From Rhynchosporium graminicola (Eukaryota; Ascomycota; Leotiomycetes; Helotiales; Ploettnerulaceae), in the NCBI GenBank assembly GCA_900074885.1, contig FJUW01000075.1, positions 1-64,000 of the forward strand: a DNA stretch of 64,000 bases, written 5' to 3'. Both the position numbers and the translations under genes were made by a program. The notes beneath the pieces were generated by a model, which had not been told where the DNA came from, did no database searches, and saw only the letters and a program-made list of their open reading frames with translations. This document shows positions 10,922 through 21,429 of this stretch, in pieces (the first letter of the stretch is position 1; every line of letters starts with the position of its first letter).

Positions 10922-12379
10922 TCTGTCCACATTGAGTACCATCGGTAGCGACGATGGGATGGACACATGGGCGACAATCTTCAGATTTGACGACATCGAC
11001 AATGCTGCTCTAAGTGCAAGGGTCTAAGTCTAAAGAATATGTGTACTCTTTTCTTGGCTGTATCTTTTATTATGTTCGAGTTGGATCGCAAAGAAGTGCT
11101 GCGGAAACAGATGGTTTGGAGAATTTGGAAATATTATCACCTACAGGTCGAAGAATATAACAAGAATTGCAATTTTCTTATATCACTTGTGTCCAACTGA
11201 AGCCAATTGAGATCCACAATCTGTATGGGGATCCTTTATCGCAGCCGTGACCATTGTCCCGCAATAATCTCCTCATGAGTCGCCTATCCACTAACATCTA
11301 AGTCACATGACTGTAAGCAGCGAATAAACTCGGCGGTTTTCAGGACCTCATCCATATATGGAATTGCTTGTTTTACACTACTCATACGCTCTGTAAAGAA
11401 GTTTTCGTGTCTTTAAGCTAATATCAAGGTGAGTTTATACATCAGCAGAGGTTGATAGGACAAGCTTCACCCTTGTGATCCCACAGCTAGCGAAGATCAA
11501 CATGCTAAGCGAGTCGCAATACACCTCACGTAAGATGATACATTAGCCCCCAAGAGATTAGACAACCTTTGACAAAGTACCTCTCTCGTAGATTGTTTTT
11601 GGAATCTGTTTTTCAAATATAAAAATGCTAATAAGACAACCTGAATTTACGCAACTGAAGTCCCACTCAGAACTCTTCAGGACCTTTGCCAATTGTGTGG
11701 AGACAGGTTTAGAACTCAGCAAGGTATGAACTGCAGCCTTATTCACCTTTTCTAACTTAAAGCCTAGCTTTATTAGTGCCAAAGTAGTTACAATTATCCA
11801 GGCGTTTCATGATATATTGCGAAAACAAAAAATTCAAGGTCACTGGGCATATTTGGGTACCACACTGCAGCCTCCTTCTTGACTCGCTTCGCAGGCCGCC
11901 TTTAACACTGCCACCTCCAAGACTGCGAGCCGCAGCGATCATAAATCCGCCTACAGGAGTTGACCAGCAATGCACGACAATAAGGCTCCCTACTTTTACT
12001 TCCTTACATTTGGACTGACCTTAGACCTCCGCTTTGTTACTTTTCGTATGCAGATAATGTTGTGGAATGACTGACTGTTCACCTTTCCATTCCTCATGAC
12101 ACTTTACCTCTGTAATCAAGTCATAGCAAGAACCATATCTTTTGGGTTCTAAGTTGGCGATTTTGTAACCTCTATTGTGCTCGTTAAGGACGTCATCCAG
12201 GCTCACGATTCCTCCAAGGGATCCATCTCGCAAGTAAAAGCCCTACTCACAACCCTCGAAATTGGTAAGGCAGGTGCGGAAGATTACCCGGAGTTTACAC
12301 AGATATGATATTTTGCAGGCACCTTCCATGACACCTAAAGGCCTTGGACATATGCTGTCAGTTGCTGCCGCAGTAGGTC
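10922..12379. other. Intergenic, no supported gene
   Basis: The 3' flank of the peptide precursor followed by AT-leaning sequence. A minus-strand frame at 12021-12233 reads somewhat protein-like but has no recognisable motif or start and is not called. Confidence 0.4.
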
Positions 12380-13403
12380 GTGATGAAGCTTCTACAGGGT
12401 AGTAAAGAATTGATTTTGCGACAAGTCTGCCTACAGGAAGCATTGCAAGACCTCATACATGATTCTTTCCAGCGTCCTCAAAATCAAAGCTGGTATGTAT
12501 TTAATGTCCATGGCTATGCAGCCTGTAAATACACTACCGTCCAGCTTAGAATATCCATAGGAAGGATACTCTCGGTGATCAGACCATTCAACACTGCTGG
12601 ATGCCATTGGTCGATCTGTTTTTCTACCGCTTTTCCTTAGGTCACCAGGAGTGAGTAAATCATTCGTATCGAACCAGTTGCTGAATTTTCTCTAAGGATA
12701 TTCATAAGCTCTTGCTTATCATGTGCCGAGACATCCCAGGTAGAAACAAGATCTTGAATCAGGAGTATGCCTTCACGGACGAAGACTCAGGGTAATTGCT
12801 TCTCGAGTATGCCAACTGGGCAGTGAAAATTCGTGCAGGGATTAATATCTCTCAACGTCAGATTTCCCGTAACGCAGTCATTTGCTGTGTATCACTGCCC
12901 GAGGTGCGATGTGGTGTTTTCTGGAAATAAATACCGCGGGAGACGACTTCGATGGTAAAACATCCGGGTTATGTAGCTGGCAACGGCTTACTGACTGTTT
13001 TTCTAGTCAAAATTGTCAACTTACCTTCCAGGTCTTTAATAAAGGCTGGAGCTACCATTGTTGCGCATTGAGTTGGCAGGACACTGCTTCATTAAGCTGT
13101 TTATACTGGGTTCTAGGTAATTGTGGAATTTCTATAACGGAGCTGATGCACAAGCTTCTGCCGGGTACATCTTTGGATTCTTGGTCCACGTACATGTCTG
13201 AGGAAAAGCCTGCTCTAAAAGCTAATAGGGAAGCTGCAAAAGACCTAGAAGCTTTGGTGAAGCCAGAGATCCATGGACTAATTGATACGGGGGTGGAAAT
13301 CGCCAACGTTGCGGTGCGAAATACTTCAAACATTGCTCGAGAACGAGGATGGATTGGAATCGTGCATTTGCTTGTGGGCTTTATGCTAGGGAGTCTTGTA
13401 TAA
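12380..13403 (+). CDS. Uncertain multi-exon gene, possible zinc-ribbon and C-terminal membrane helix
   Basis: A tentative plus-strand gene. Pieces that read as protein can be linked through GT...AG introns: ATG at 12383, a segment with MPLVDLFFYRF (around 12560-12640), a segment with AVYHCPRCDVVF (around 12875-12940), and a final exon ending at 13403. Joining across a GTAAAA...TTCTAG intron gives CPRC followed about 17 residues later by CQNC, which resembles a zinc ribbon. The last exon encodes a charged helix (MSEEKPALKANREAAKD) and a C-terminal hydrophobic segment (IGIVHLLVGFMLGSLV) that could anchor it in a membrane. I do not recognise the family, and exon borders in the middle are not settled. 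It could be a decayed gene or a chance assembly. Confidence 0.3.
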
Positions 13404-13780
13404 GCGAGGAATAGTCTTCTTTCGATGTCCTGGATGTTCTGATTATCCAAGGCGCTGGGGGCGCGATGGTTGAATGCTATGTAACTCAGTTTCCAATCTT
13501 TTTCAAGGGAAATCCTTTGCGCGAGAGTATCTTCTCAGCGGCCCACATCAAGCTATTGGGTAGCCTAGTAAGTACTCGAGCTACTTCAACGGGCCAAAGT
13601 CAATACCATAAGCGAGACTTTCTAAGAGGTAAATGAGCACCAAAAAGACTTGAGTTGAGTCAAATTCAAACCGGGTCGTGATTCACATTGCAAACGGAGG
13701 GAGTGTGCTGTAACGCACAGTCGGCTCCAAGATTAGGATATATGTGAAGACTTTTTATTCTTCTTCAGACCATCAAAGAC

Positions 13781-14915
13781 TTAGACCTTCTTCGGGTACG
13801 TACTTGGATGTCCATACTTCTTCCCATAAGCCCTAACTTTCCCATCCATATCCATCGGCACAAAGTACCAAGCAATCGCCAGAATCCATGCCAGTAACGT
13901 GTCCCATAGCCAATTATTCCTTGGCGAACACCCCCAACTTGCAGCTCGCATTATTTGTCCTAGCAATCCGACACAAACCGAGTACTCCCCATTCTCCAAT
14001 CCCTTGATAGCTCCCGCAGCCATAGCATCTGGAGAGAAACCCTCATCAGACTCCTCCAGGATATGTGTAACGTCCGGCTTCGTCTTATTCTCATTGATCA
14101 ACCCCGGACTATCGATCGTGCCTGGGAATACTGTGTGGAGCTTAACATGGTCTCCATACAGTAGAATCTCCTGAGCCAGCGAGTCACATAGACACCTCAT
14201 GGCCGCCTTTGTAGGTCCATACGATGCGTACCCAGCAATAGGATAGAATGCCGCCACCGAGCTCGTGAATATCAAATGCTTCGAAGGTCCGGTAGTCACG
14301 GCGTCCAGTGCCAACCATTTACTCAATATTGCTTGTGCCATATCCGCAGCGGACCAGTAATTGACATCCATCTGCCATCGCTTGATATGTCTTGGGGTTT
14401 CGAGGAAAATGCTTGGGTAGGAGGCTCCCGCGATGCACCATACCACGTCCAAGGGTTGGCCTTTGTTCCATGCGATCGCCTCATCAATCACCCGCTCATT
14501 TTCGTTCTCAACTGCTAGGTCTGCGCTGATGTAGTGAGATCGTTGGGAAGAATGTGTTGCCGCTGCCTGTAGGATTGAGGTGAGCTTCTACAGCCTTCTC
14601 GTTGATCGGGCAATTGTACCTTGACTGCCACCAACGCCTCTTCGAGTTTGCTGACGTTTCGCGAAACGATTATGACATTTGCTCCCTTTTTCGATAGCTT
14701 TATAGCGACACTTCTGCCCATGCCCTCCGAGGCGCCAGTCAGGAGAACGGTCTATCAATTGTTCAGCAAGGCTGGGGATGTTCAGGAGCCTTGCGCCGCA
14801 CCTTGCCCTTTACATCGAATTTGTTCCCACCAAAGAATCCCATGATTGATGGAGTTATCACCAGCAGTCCTATGACAATGCTCAAGATGGTCCAGGTGCC
14901 CAGCTCGAGGGCCAT
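13781..14915 (-). CDS. TSC10: 3-ketodihydrosphingosine reductase (short-chain dehydrogenase)
   Basis: Three exons on the minus strand: 14915-14802, 14751-14620, 14566-13781; 343 residues. It reduces 3-ketodihydrosphingosine to dihydrosphingosine with NADPH, the second step of sphingolipid synthesis, at the ER membrane. An N-terminal membrane helix (residues 8-25) precedes the nucleotide-binding loop TGASEGMG (43-50). The catalytic set is S184/S185 in FTSSVAAF and Y198-x3-K202 in YASYGPTKAA. A second hydrophobic segment near the C-terminus (WLWDTLLAWILAIAWYFV) fits the membrane-anchored KDSR family. Length matches the family. Intron phases are consistent (114+132+786 nt). No damage seen; a conserved essential gene. 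Confidence 0.9.
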
Positions 14916-15382
14916 TGTGTGAGGATATACTTGAGGAAGCAGCGTGGTGTCTTACCTGCAGAAGCCCGTTAGCAAAGTAATTACGGGGCTGTATCGTGAG
15001 CTAGTGGATAAGCGATAAGGATTCAGGGGAAGCGACAAACTAGACGAAACTAAGAGCACAAAGTAAACACACGACGTATTGTTATATCCGTATTATTCAA
15101 TAGATATGCGAGCTGAGCGTCGATCATACCGAACGAATATGCTGTACGATGTTCGCTCCATTCAAATTTCTTATACCATCTCTACACATTCACTTCTCTC
15201 CTACCATAACTCCCTAGCAAAACACGAGTCTGGTACCTGACCGGAAGGCGGGTAATATTCTGCGGCGAAGTTCGCCAAGGACTGGTACCCCCTAAGAGCT
15301 GAGAAGTCGCGTCTCAATCCCGCCCTGGCGATATCTGCGAACAGACAGATCTCTGCCATCGTATTCAAGCTCGCGAGACACG
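14916..15382. other. Intergenic between divergent TSC10 and F-box pseudogene
   Basis: Upstream flank of the reductase gene. No motif or gene recognised. Confidence 0.4.
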
Positions 15383-16850
15383 ATGCTGGACCATATCCCA
15401 AATATATCCCAATTGAGATTCTATCTCTCATCCTTGATAAAGCACCCACTGCCATATCTCTACCTCTATGCCCATACTGACGAACCCCAGACACCTCGCA
15501 TCTCAGACCTTAAAGCACTCTCCCTTACATCTCGTGCCATCTCCGTGATCGCAACTCAGCGCCTCTATGACAGTATCATATTGTACTGCTCAGAGAAAGA
15601 AAATCATGCGATCTGATTAAACAATATGATGAGTTCCCCATCGAAAGATTGAGTGGAGTAAGGAAACTTGCCATCCGGATACCAATCTGGGAGCTCACTT
15701 GTGAGAGATGTGTGGATTATAGAAACCCAGATATGCTACCGCGTGTCAGGGAGAGCTAAGAGAAGCTCATTTCTCGAATCCCCGCGGACACTCTTCAAAG
15801 CTTCACATCAAACTGGCACCTGTCTTCCAGAACACATCCTCCGTCCCGAGGGCCCCCCCGCAACCCTACAACGTAATATCGAGATACTCCACCTTGCCAC
15901 AGACTCCTGTTGCGTCCCATCCGACAACCCTGTGATCGAACTGACATAGTTTAGTGTTCACTAAACTGAAGTCGCTCACCTGGCGAGGTCTCTGTAATCC
16001 CACTTATTTCGAAGCTCTTGCTTCACTCTTACAATCAACAGCTTGTGCTGGGAGACTCGAGACTTTGGAACTCGATTTCGTAAATTGGAAAGATGCAGAG
16101 AGGAATTGGCGACATCACGAAGCTCGATATAGAACTTTCAAGAGCAATTTCTTCCCGGAGCATATCCTTGGGAAAGGGAAGGTGGTACTCAAATCATTGA
16201 AGAATCTGTCGCTTACAGATGTATCCTTCGGTGGTGCGGAGGAGGAACTCATCAAGCAACTTAACTTCAGGAGTCTCGGTCGATTCAAGCTGGTCATATG
16301 TCCCTTCACCTTGGACATGTTTGATGTGATAATAGAGAGATTCGATTTGTCCTTCAAGAGACTGGAGCTTATTGTTGACTCAGAGACGCGATTTTCCAAT
16401 GGTGACGATGCCGCGGATGTTGATTACAATCAGTACGCTAACACACTCTCTACAATGATACGATCTTGCGTTGATCTGGACGATCTATTCATTGTAATCA
16501 CCGAGCTTGACGAGGATAAGCAAATGCTTTATGCGTTAGAGCACCAGCAGGATTCTCTCAAGAGACTACTACTCTGCGCATACAATGAGTATAGTACAGA
16601 GGCTTTGTTAGGGCGCCGAGTGAAACAAAGCTCATGGGGTGCGATCAAACATTTTAAGAAGTCTGGAAGTATTGTGTCAGTTTGGGGATCTGAAGAAGAA
16701 GAAGAAGAAGAAGAAGAAGAAGAAGATACGGATGACATCCCCGAGGAGGTAATCTCGGGTTTCTACATTTTGCTGATAGCATATCTGTACAGTGCTGACT
16801 TAAGTACACAGAAGAGACACGTCACTGCGCAACCTTCGAAGTTTAACTAA
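15383..16850 (+). pseudogene. Decayed F-box/LRR-type protein gene
   Basis: An F-box-like start (IPIEILSLILDKA) reads in the frame beginning at 15406 and hits TGA at 15478-15480. The continuation (HPLPYLYLY..., LKALSLTSRAISVIATQRLYDSI, typical of fungal F-box proteins) is in the frame of 15383. Further pieces lie in yet other frames (about 15620-15740, 15780-15949) before a long open frame at 15954-16850 with LRR-like spacing (LKSLTWRGL, LETLELDF, LKNLSLTDVSF). At least three frame changes and several stops cannot all be explained by introns. The long frame contains an 11-residue poly-Glu tract from (GAA)11 at 16692-16724. A plausible last intron is GTAATC...TACACAG before KRHVTAQ. F-box proteins recruit substrates to SCF ubiquitin ligases; this copy is probably dead. 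Confidence 0.55.
16692..16724 (+). repeat. (GAA)11 microsatellite encoding poly-Glu
   Basis: Eleven perfect GAA triplets inside the 15954-16850 frame. It keeps frame and encodes eleven Glu, followed by an Asp-rich stretch. Confidence 0.95.
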
Positions 16851-16854
16851 TCAC

Positions 16855-16869
16855 TTAGGGTTAGGGTTA
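16855..16869 (+). repeat. Interstitial telomere-type TTAGGG repeat
   Basis: Two and a half perfect copies of TTAGGG, the standard filamentous-fungal telomere unit, lie between the F-box remnant and the next frame. Confidence 0.8.
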
Positions 16870-16905
16870 CACATACGTGAACGAGGTCATATCCTAGACT
16901 ACCGT

Positions 16906-17560
16906 ATGCACCAAATGTGCCATGTGAATCCAGTCACGCCCCTTGCCGAACTAGAAAGCCATTTCCGTCCTTTGAAGCGCGCCAGCGATGGGAGTGTAAT
17001 TTACAAACCTGGCGCGAAGACGACGAAATTTTATGAAAAACTTCCATCCTTCCGCGGCCTCGATGCCCCCTCAGAAAACAATTGCCGGTCACGCTACGTA
17101 GCCCGCCGCGATCCATTCAACGTGCCCTCATCCCGCTTCCTTGAGTACACGAGCGAGCTGTTTAGTCTCGGTAAAAGAGGCCAGCAGGGTTCACGAGTTG
17201 TTGCCTATGGTGATTTCTTGATGGATGGCAGATGGGCAGATCAGAATGTGAACTTGGTTAGAGATGAAAGCTTGAAACATGCCCGGGGAAAGTACAACTA
17301 TCGACTGATCACTGATAGGGATATTTGCAGAATGGGATTTGGTGGGTGAGAATATGGACTTCTTGGGAAGCTGTCCCAGCACGAAGATCTTGGATACGGT
17401 GGGTATTGATGATGATTGGACTGAAAGTGAGTATGATGAGGAGGAGGAAGGGAATGATGGTGCGGATGGTCAGAATCACGGTGAAGAGACTGGCGGAAGT
17501 GATAAAGCGGACGATGAGAAGTTGGAGATTGGAGGGAAAGACGGAAACGAGAATAACTAA
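16906..17560 (+). pseudogene. Hypothetical ORF pair with acidic tail, frameshifted
   Basis: The frame 16906-17349 encodes 147 residues. It is followed by a frame ending at 17560 that begins in the overlap and reads WDLVGENMDFLGSC, then a very acidic tail (TESEYDEEEEGNDG and onward). The protein-like reading switches frame near 17330 by one nucleotide. I found no intron that makes the switch in phase, so either a frameshift or an unrecognised intron is present. The acidic tail resembles the end of the neighbouring F-box-like frame, so this could be part of the same decayed gene. No domain recognised. Confidence 0.35.
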
Positions 17561-17689
17561 AGTCAACATCATCAAGATGCCTGAAGTCTCGGAGCCTCAT
17601 CTTTTATTCTAGCCGAGCGTTCAAGTTACAAACACTTAATATTGATTCACTGACGGGCTTTCGAGCATTCCACGAAATCTGGGCTATAT

Positions 17690-18095
17690 TTGTATGGCGA
17701 CCTGAAATTTGGGTGGCGACCTCTATTCGTGTGGCAATTTAATACCACCTGACGAGCCGAAGTCACATGACGACCAAGTATGTGATGACCTGCGAGGCTG
17801 AATTTGTATGACGACCTGCATTTTGTATGGCGACCTGAAATCACCTGACGAGCTGAAGTTACATGACGACCAGATACGTGACAACCAGAATTTGTGTGAC
17901 GACCTGCATTTCGTATGGCGACCCGAAATTAATTTGTGTGACGACCCAAGGTCACCTGACGACCCGAAAATATATGACGACCTTAGAATACATGACGACC
18001 CAGAATTACGTGACGACCTGGAAATACGTGACGACCCAGAAATACGTGACGACCTGGCAATGCGTGATAACCTGAAATCACCTGACTGACTGAAA
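17690..18095. repeat. Degenerate 18-bp tandem repeat (minisatellite)
   Basis: Imperfect units of the form tacgtgacgacctggaaa are arrayed head to tail, clearest at 17980-18075 where consecutive units are exactly 18 bp and alternate gacctgg and gacccag centres. Left of that the units are more diverged and of variable spacing. The period is a multiple of three, so the array stays open in more than one frame (about 17808-18089 on plus gives IRDDPE-like hexapeptides; minus gives a Ser-rich frame). No start context, signal peptide or domain supports a real protein. Confidence 0.7.
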
Positions 18096-19338
18096 ACATT
18101 TAGCGACCTGGACCTGGAGTATAGCGAGCGGGAGAATCGTATCTGCATGGCATTCCTGACATATCGACAAGTATATAACGGGGGTATACAGCCCTTCTTT
18201 CTAGATTTTCCCTCCGACATGTCCTCCTTCTTGGGTGCTCGGTCGAACCTATTGTGCCCTATGTTGATGTATGTCCGTTTCCGGGAACTGACCTGTGTGG
18301 CTGAGATGACACAAGACTCCATGCTGGTTTTCTGACTTGTGGTGTTGTAAGGGATAATCCGTTTCCGGCACCCCTATTGCCGCGCTGTGATCTTCTGGCT
18401 TGTGCTGAGGATATCACGGATACCTGGGGCCAGCTCGTGACAGTATCCGACAAAAGTAGCAGCTCGAAAGTATACGCTATTCAAATTGGCGGAGGTACTA
18501 TATGGGCGGGCTAATGCTGAAACAGAAAACATTCCTCACATTTCAGCTCATAGGGGTCCTGGAGTCGTGTCACCAACTCTTGCAAGATCTTTTGGTCCAG
18601 ATACAAAGCTATTCATTGGTGCAACGGCAATCACTATTCACGTATCATGTCCCGTTTGGAATGATGCAACGATGGAAGATGTGTAGTGAGTATTTGGAGA
18701 ACATTGGGCCTTCTTCAAGCGCATCGAGCGTCGCAGAGTGGCAACCTGGGCTTCAAGGGAATCAATTCGTCAACTTTCAGTTCAATCAGACTTGGGTCGA
18801 ACCCCCGGCAATACACTTAAGCAAAAACAACCGGATCTACCAGAGAATCATCTCCTACCATTCTTGCAATCTAGTTGGGGAATTCAAGTAAGTCGTTGTA
18901 CTAGCGTTGCCGGTCAACTTCCACTCCGTGAGCTTATCGCAGATGTGATGACCTCCTTGGACCTTTGCAGAGTCTCTCTTCCCAGTGCCATCAGAATGGA
19001 ATGCTCTTAAGAATACTTCTTGAGACCGCAGTCTGCAGACATAGCCCTGCTGACGGCCAACAAATCCGCGGCGGTCCAGCTACACCATGGATGCTAAGAG
19101 GTGCTGACTTGTATATGATAGAGAGGCCTGAACATTTGTTCTAGGGTCGCGCACACAGGCCATCAGGTAATGCGTAACCTAAACTTCATGTCGAGTGGAC
19201 TATGACTCGACCGATCCAATAACTGAGCAATCTGACGATCTCGAAAGACATTTGGGAAACGTGCACGTCAGGCGTACGAGTCATGGACAAACCTTTACTC
19301 CCGCAAAGTCCCAGCAGAATTCTGGAACACCTTGAAAA

Positions 19339-19677
19339 ATGGTGCAGATTTTGAACGGCCCTGTCGTGAACTCGAGCATTATTACTGCGGGGAGATGTGC
19401 ATCTGTGACTGAAAAGGGTATGGTCGGGATCGGACCACGGCATATTCTAGCTGGTGATCTTGTTACTATCATCGCGGTGGCTTCTGTGCCTTTTAATCTA
19501 AGAAGAGATGGGCAGGGTACTTGTCGACTATTGGTTGGTGAGGCATACGTTCAAGAGTTTATGGATGGTGAAGTGGTGTACACGGGACTTGCGGATATTG
19601 ATATTGATATTGATCTGTATTATTATTTACCTGTGAAATCTCTTTGCACCTATGGAGGAACAACACTTGACGCTTGA
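19339..19677 (+). pseudogene. C-terminal fragment of a HET-type incompatibility protein
   Basis: The 112-codon frame contains GRCASVTEKGMVGIGP, then AGDLVTIIAVASVPFNLR, then LLVGEAYVQEFMDGE. This order is typical of the region C-terminal to the HET domain in fungal heterokaryon-incompatibility proteins (R-F-F-x-T-x-x-G-x-x-G-x-G-P ... D-x-V-x-V-x-x-G-x-x-x-P-x-x-L-R ... Y-V-H-G-x-M-D-G-E). No HET core domain can be read upstream, where frames are broken between about 18480 and 19330. HET proteins trigger cell death on non-self fusion; this piece alone should be inactive. Confidence 0.5.
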
Positions 19678-20346
19678 TAGTTGAGTGGCATTGCTTCATA
19701 AATGGGATGCGGTTACAAGACACACGATCTGAGCATTTGTACTTTGAACAGTACTTTTGATGTCAGCAGCAATCTACTGCCAGAACTCTACCGTACTTGA
19801 TCTAGAGCGGAAGATCACAAAATGAAAGAGCTTGATACGATATACCAGCGGCCAAGCTGAAGAGAATCCGGAGAGGAACTGCAGCTTGGAAAAGAAATAT
19901 ATAAGAGTAGCTGCATGACATATCAGAATAGAGTCGTGTCAAATAGCCTCCTTTGCTCTACGTTGCGCGTATCCGAGTGTCACACTCGAACCGTTCCAGT
20001 GAGTATTCAGTACGACTTGAAGGTCGCAAGGCCTCAATGCTGACTTTTGTTCAAAGTAAACTTGAAATTTCTCAGCAAAAAAGAGTAAAAATGGCCTCGG
20101 AATGATGATAGTTGCAAAATTGATATTTTCGGTGGATTTGGAAAGACAGATGGCAGGTTTATATCAACGCAGGCCTGAAACAGACCTTCCTCAATAGACA
20201 TCTTCTTGAAATGAATAGTATATCGAAGATCAAGCGTACTTCTATATCATGGAGAATATCACCAGAGGGTATCAGCAGCCCTTTATAAATGACCAAAAAA
20301 GTTGTGACTAATCCAAAACGTGATGTCGACAGCTGTACTTCATCTC
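19678..20346. other. Intergenic, no gene seen
   Basis: Short non-coding stretch between the HET fragment and the 3' end of the SMP-30-like gene. No motif recognised. Confidence 0.4.
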
Positions 20347-21429
20347 CTACCTCTCACATCCAACCCCAAAGTCCTTACACACCTCCCTCCCCTGTGCCCT
20401 CACATTCTCCACAACCCACAGTCTCGAATTCGAGAAGACGAAAACCTTCCCCGGCGCAAACGCAAAGTTGTTACTCGTCTCCCCCACAAAGATCTTGCCC
20501 AGCAAAGCTCCCTCCGGATCCCATACGTGCACGCCACCTCCCGCTCCAGCCCACACGTTTCCTTCAGTGTCACAATGGACTCCGTCCGGTATCCCAGCAT
20601 CGGGGAACGCAAAGATCCGTCTATTGGCGAGCCGTTTGTCGCCCACTACATCAAATGCGTAAATTGTTGCTGGCCGAGTACCGTTATAGTTGAATTCTTG
20701 GGCGGCTGTGTCGGTTACATACAGTGTTTTCAGATCCGGTGAGAACTCCAAACCGTTCGGCTGCGAGAAACCATCGGCTACGACTTGTACTACTCCGGTC
20801 GAAGGCTCGAAACGGTAGACTTGTTTCGGTTGTGTGGGCTGGAGGCGGAAGTTTTGATAGAATCCATAGTCTGCGTCCGTGAACCATAGGTCGCCTGTCA
20901 CGGGATGTTGACGGACGTCGTTCAGAGAGGAGAAGTTCCGTCCCATGAAACTTGTGAGTAAGATGGTCGAAGTGTTGGTGTTGGGGTCCACGGCTACGAG
21001 GGAGGAGTAGTGCTCGAAATCACCTTCATCGCAATATACCTGTTGAGGCGGTGTTTGGGTCTGATCTGCTCCAGGAGGATACCACGTCGTTCCTCCATTG
21101 GCCTCCCACAGATCTGGAAACTGCGTACTGGTGATGGAGTAGTCGTCCAGTGATACGACGGTGATGTTGATGTTATCCTCCAAGCTCTGGTAGTTGGATG
21201 TTATGTAAAGCGAATTGTCTTTCTTGTTGTACATCCCGCCTTCGTGAAACGCTTCCCATGGTAGATCTGCGAGCTTCCGAGCGGTAGCATGTTCGCCTAA
21301 TATGCTTTGGAAGTCTGAGCTGTAGCTGAGGAGGGAGATGGCTGGCGCACTGATGTTCGTAGCCGAGAGCGTGTTGAAGTATATTGCGTCTCTAGCGAGA
21401 GCTAGGAGGCCAACACTGACATACGACAT
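20347..21429 (-). CDS. SMP-30/gluconolactonase-like beta-propeller protein
   Basis: A single exon of 360 residues. The sequence has the repeated propeller pattern of the SMP-30/Gluconolactonase/LRE family: DVRQHPVTGDLWFTDADYG in the middle, then GFSQPNGLEFSPDLKTLYVTD, then PDAGIPDGVHCDTEGNVWAG and HVWDPEGALLGKI. These carry the conserved metal-binding E/N/D positions of Ca-dependent lactonases (N in QPNGL, D in GIPDGV). Such enzymes hydrolyse sugar or other lactones; the substrate is not predictable here. The N-terminus (MSYVSVGLLALA) resembles the inside of longer secreted relatives, so a short upstream exon with a signal peptide may be missing, or the start may be truncated. Otherwise intact. 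Confidence 0.85.
   Translation of the reverse strand: MSYVSVGLLALARDAIYFNTLSATNISAPAISLLSYSSDFQSILGEHATARKLADLPWEAFHEGGMYNKKDNSLYITSNYQSLEDNINITVVSLDDYSITSTQFPDLWEANGGTTWYPPGADQTQTPPQQVYCDEGDFEHYSSLVAVDPNTNTSTILLTSFMGRNFSSLNDVRQHPVTGDLWFTDADYGFYQNFRLQPTQPKQVYRFEPSTGVVQVVADGFSQPNGLEFSPDLKTLYVTDTAAQEFNYNGTRPATIYAFDVVGDKRLANRRIFAFPDAGIPDGVHCDTEGNVWAGAGGGVHVWDPEGALLGKIFVGETSNNFAFAPGKVFVFSNSRLWVVENVRAQGREVCKDFGVGCER

Noticed and set aside
12021..12233. Minus-strand frame with a patatin-like look (GSLGGIVSLDDVL)
   Set aside because: No GxSxG site, no start and no neighbouring exon that would complete a patatin domain.
17723..18322. 199-codon minus-strand frame
   Set aside because: It is open because the 18-bp repeat has a period divisible by three; composition is pure repeat.
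18780..18860. tRNA-like A-box and B-box on the minus strand
   Set aside because: Both boxes match loosely, but neither the acceptor stem nor the T stem pairs.
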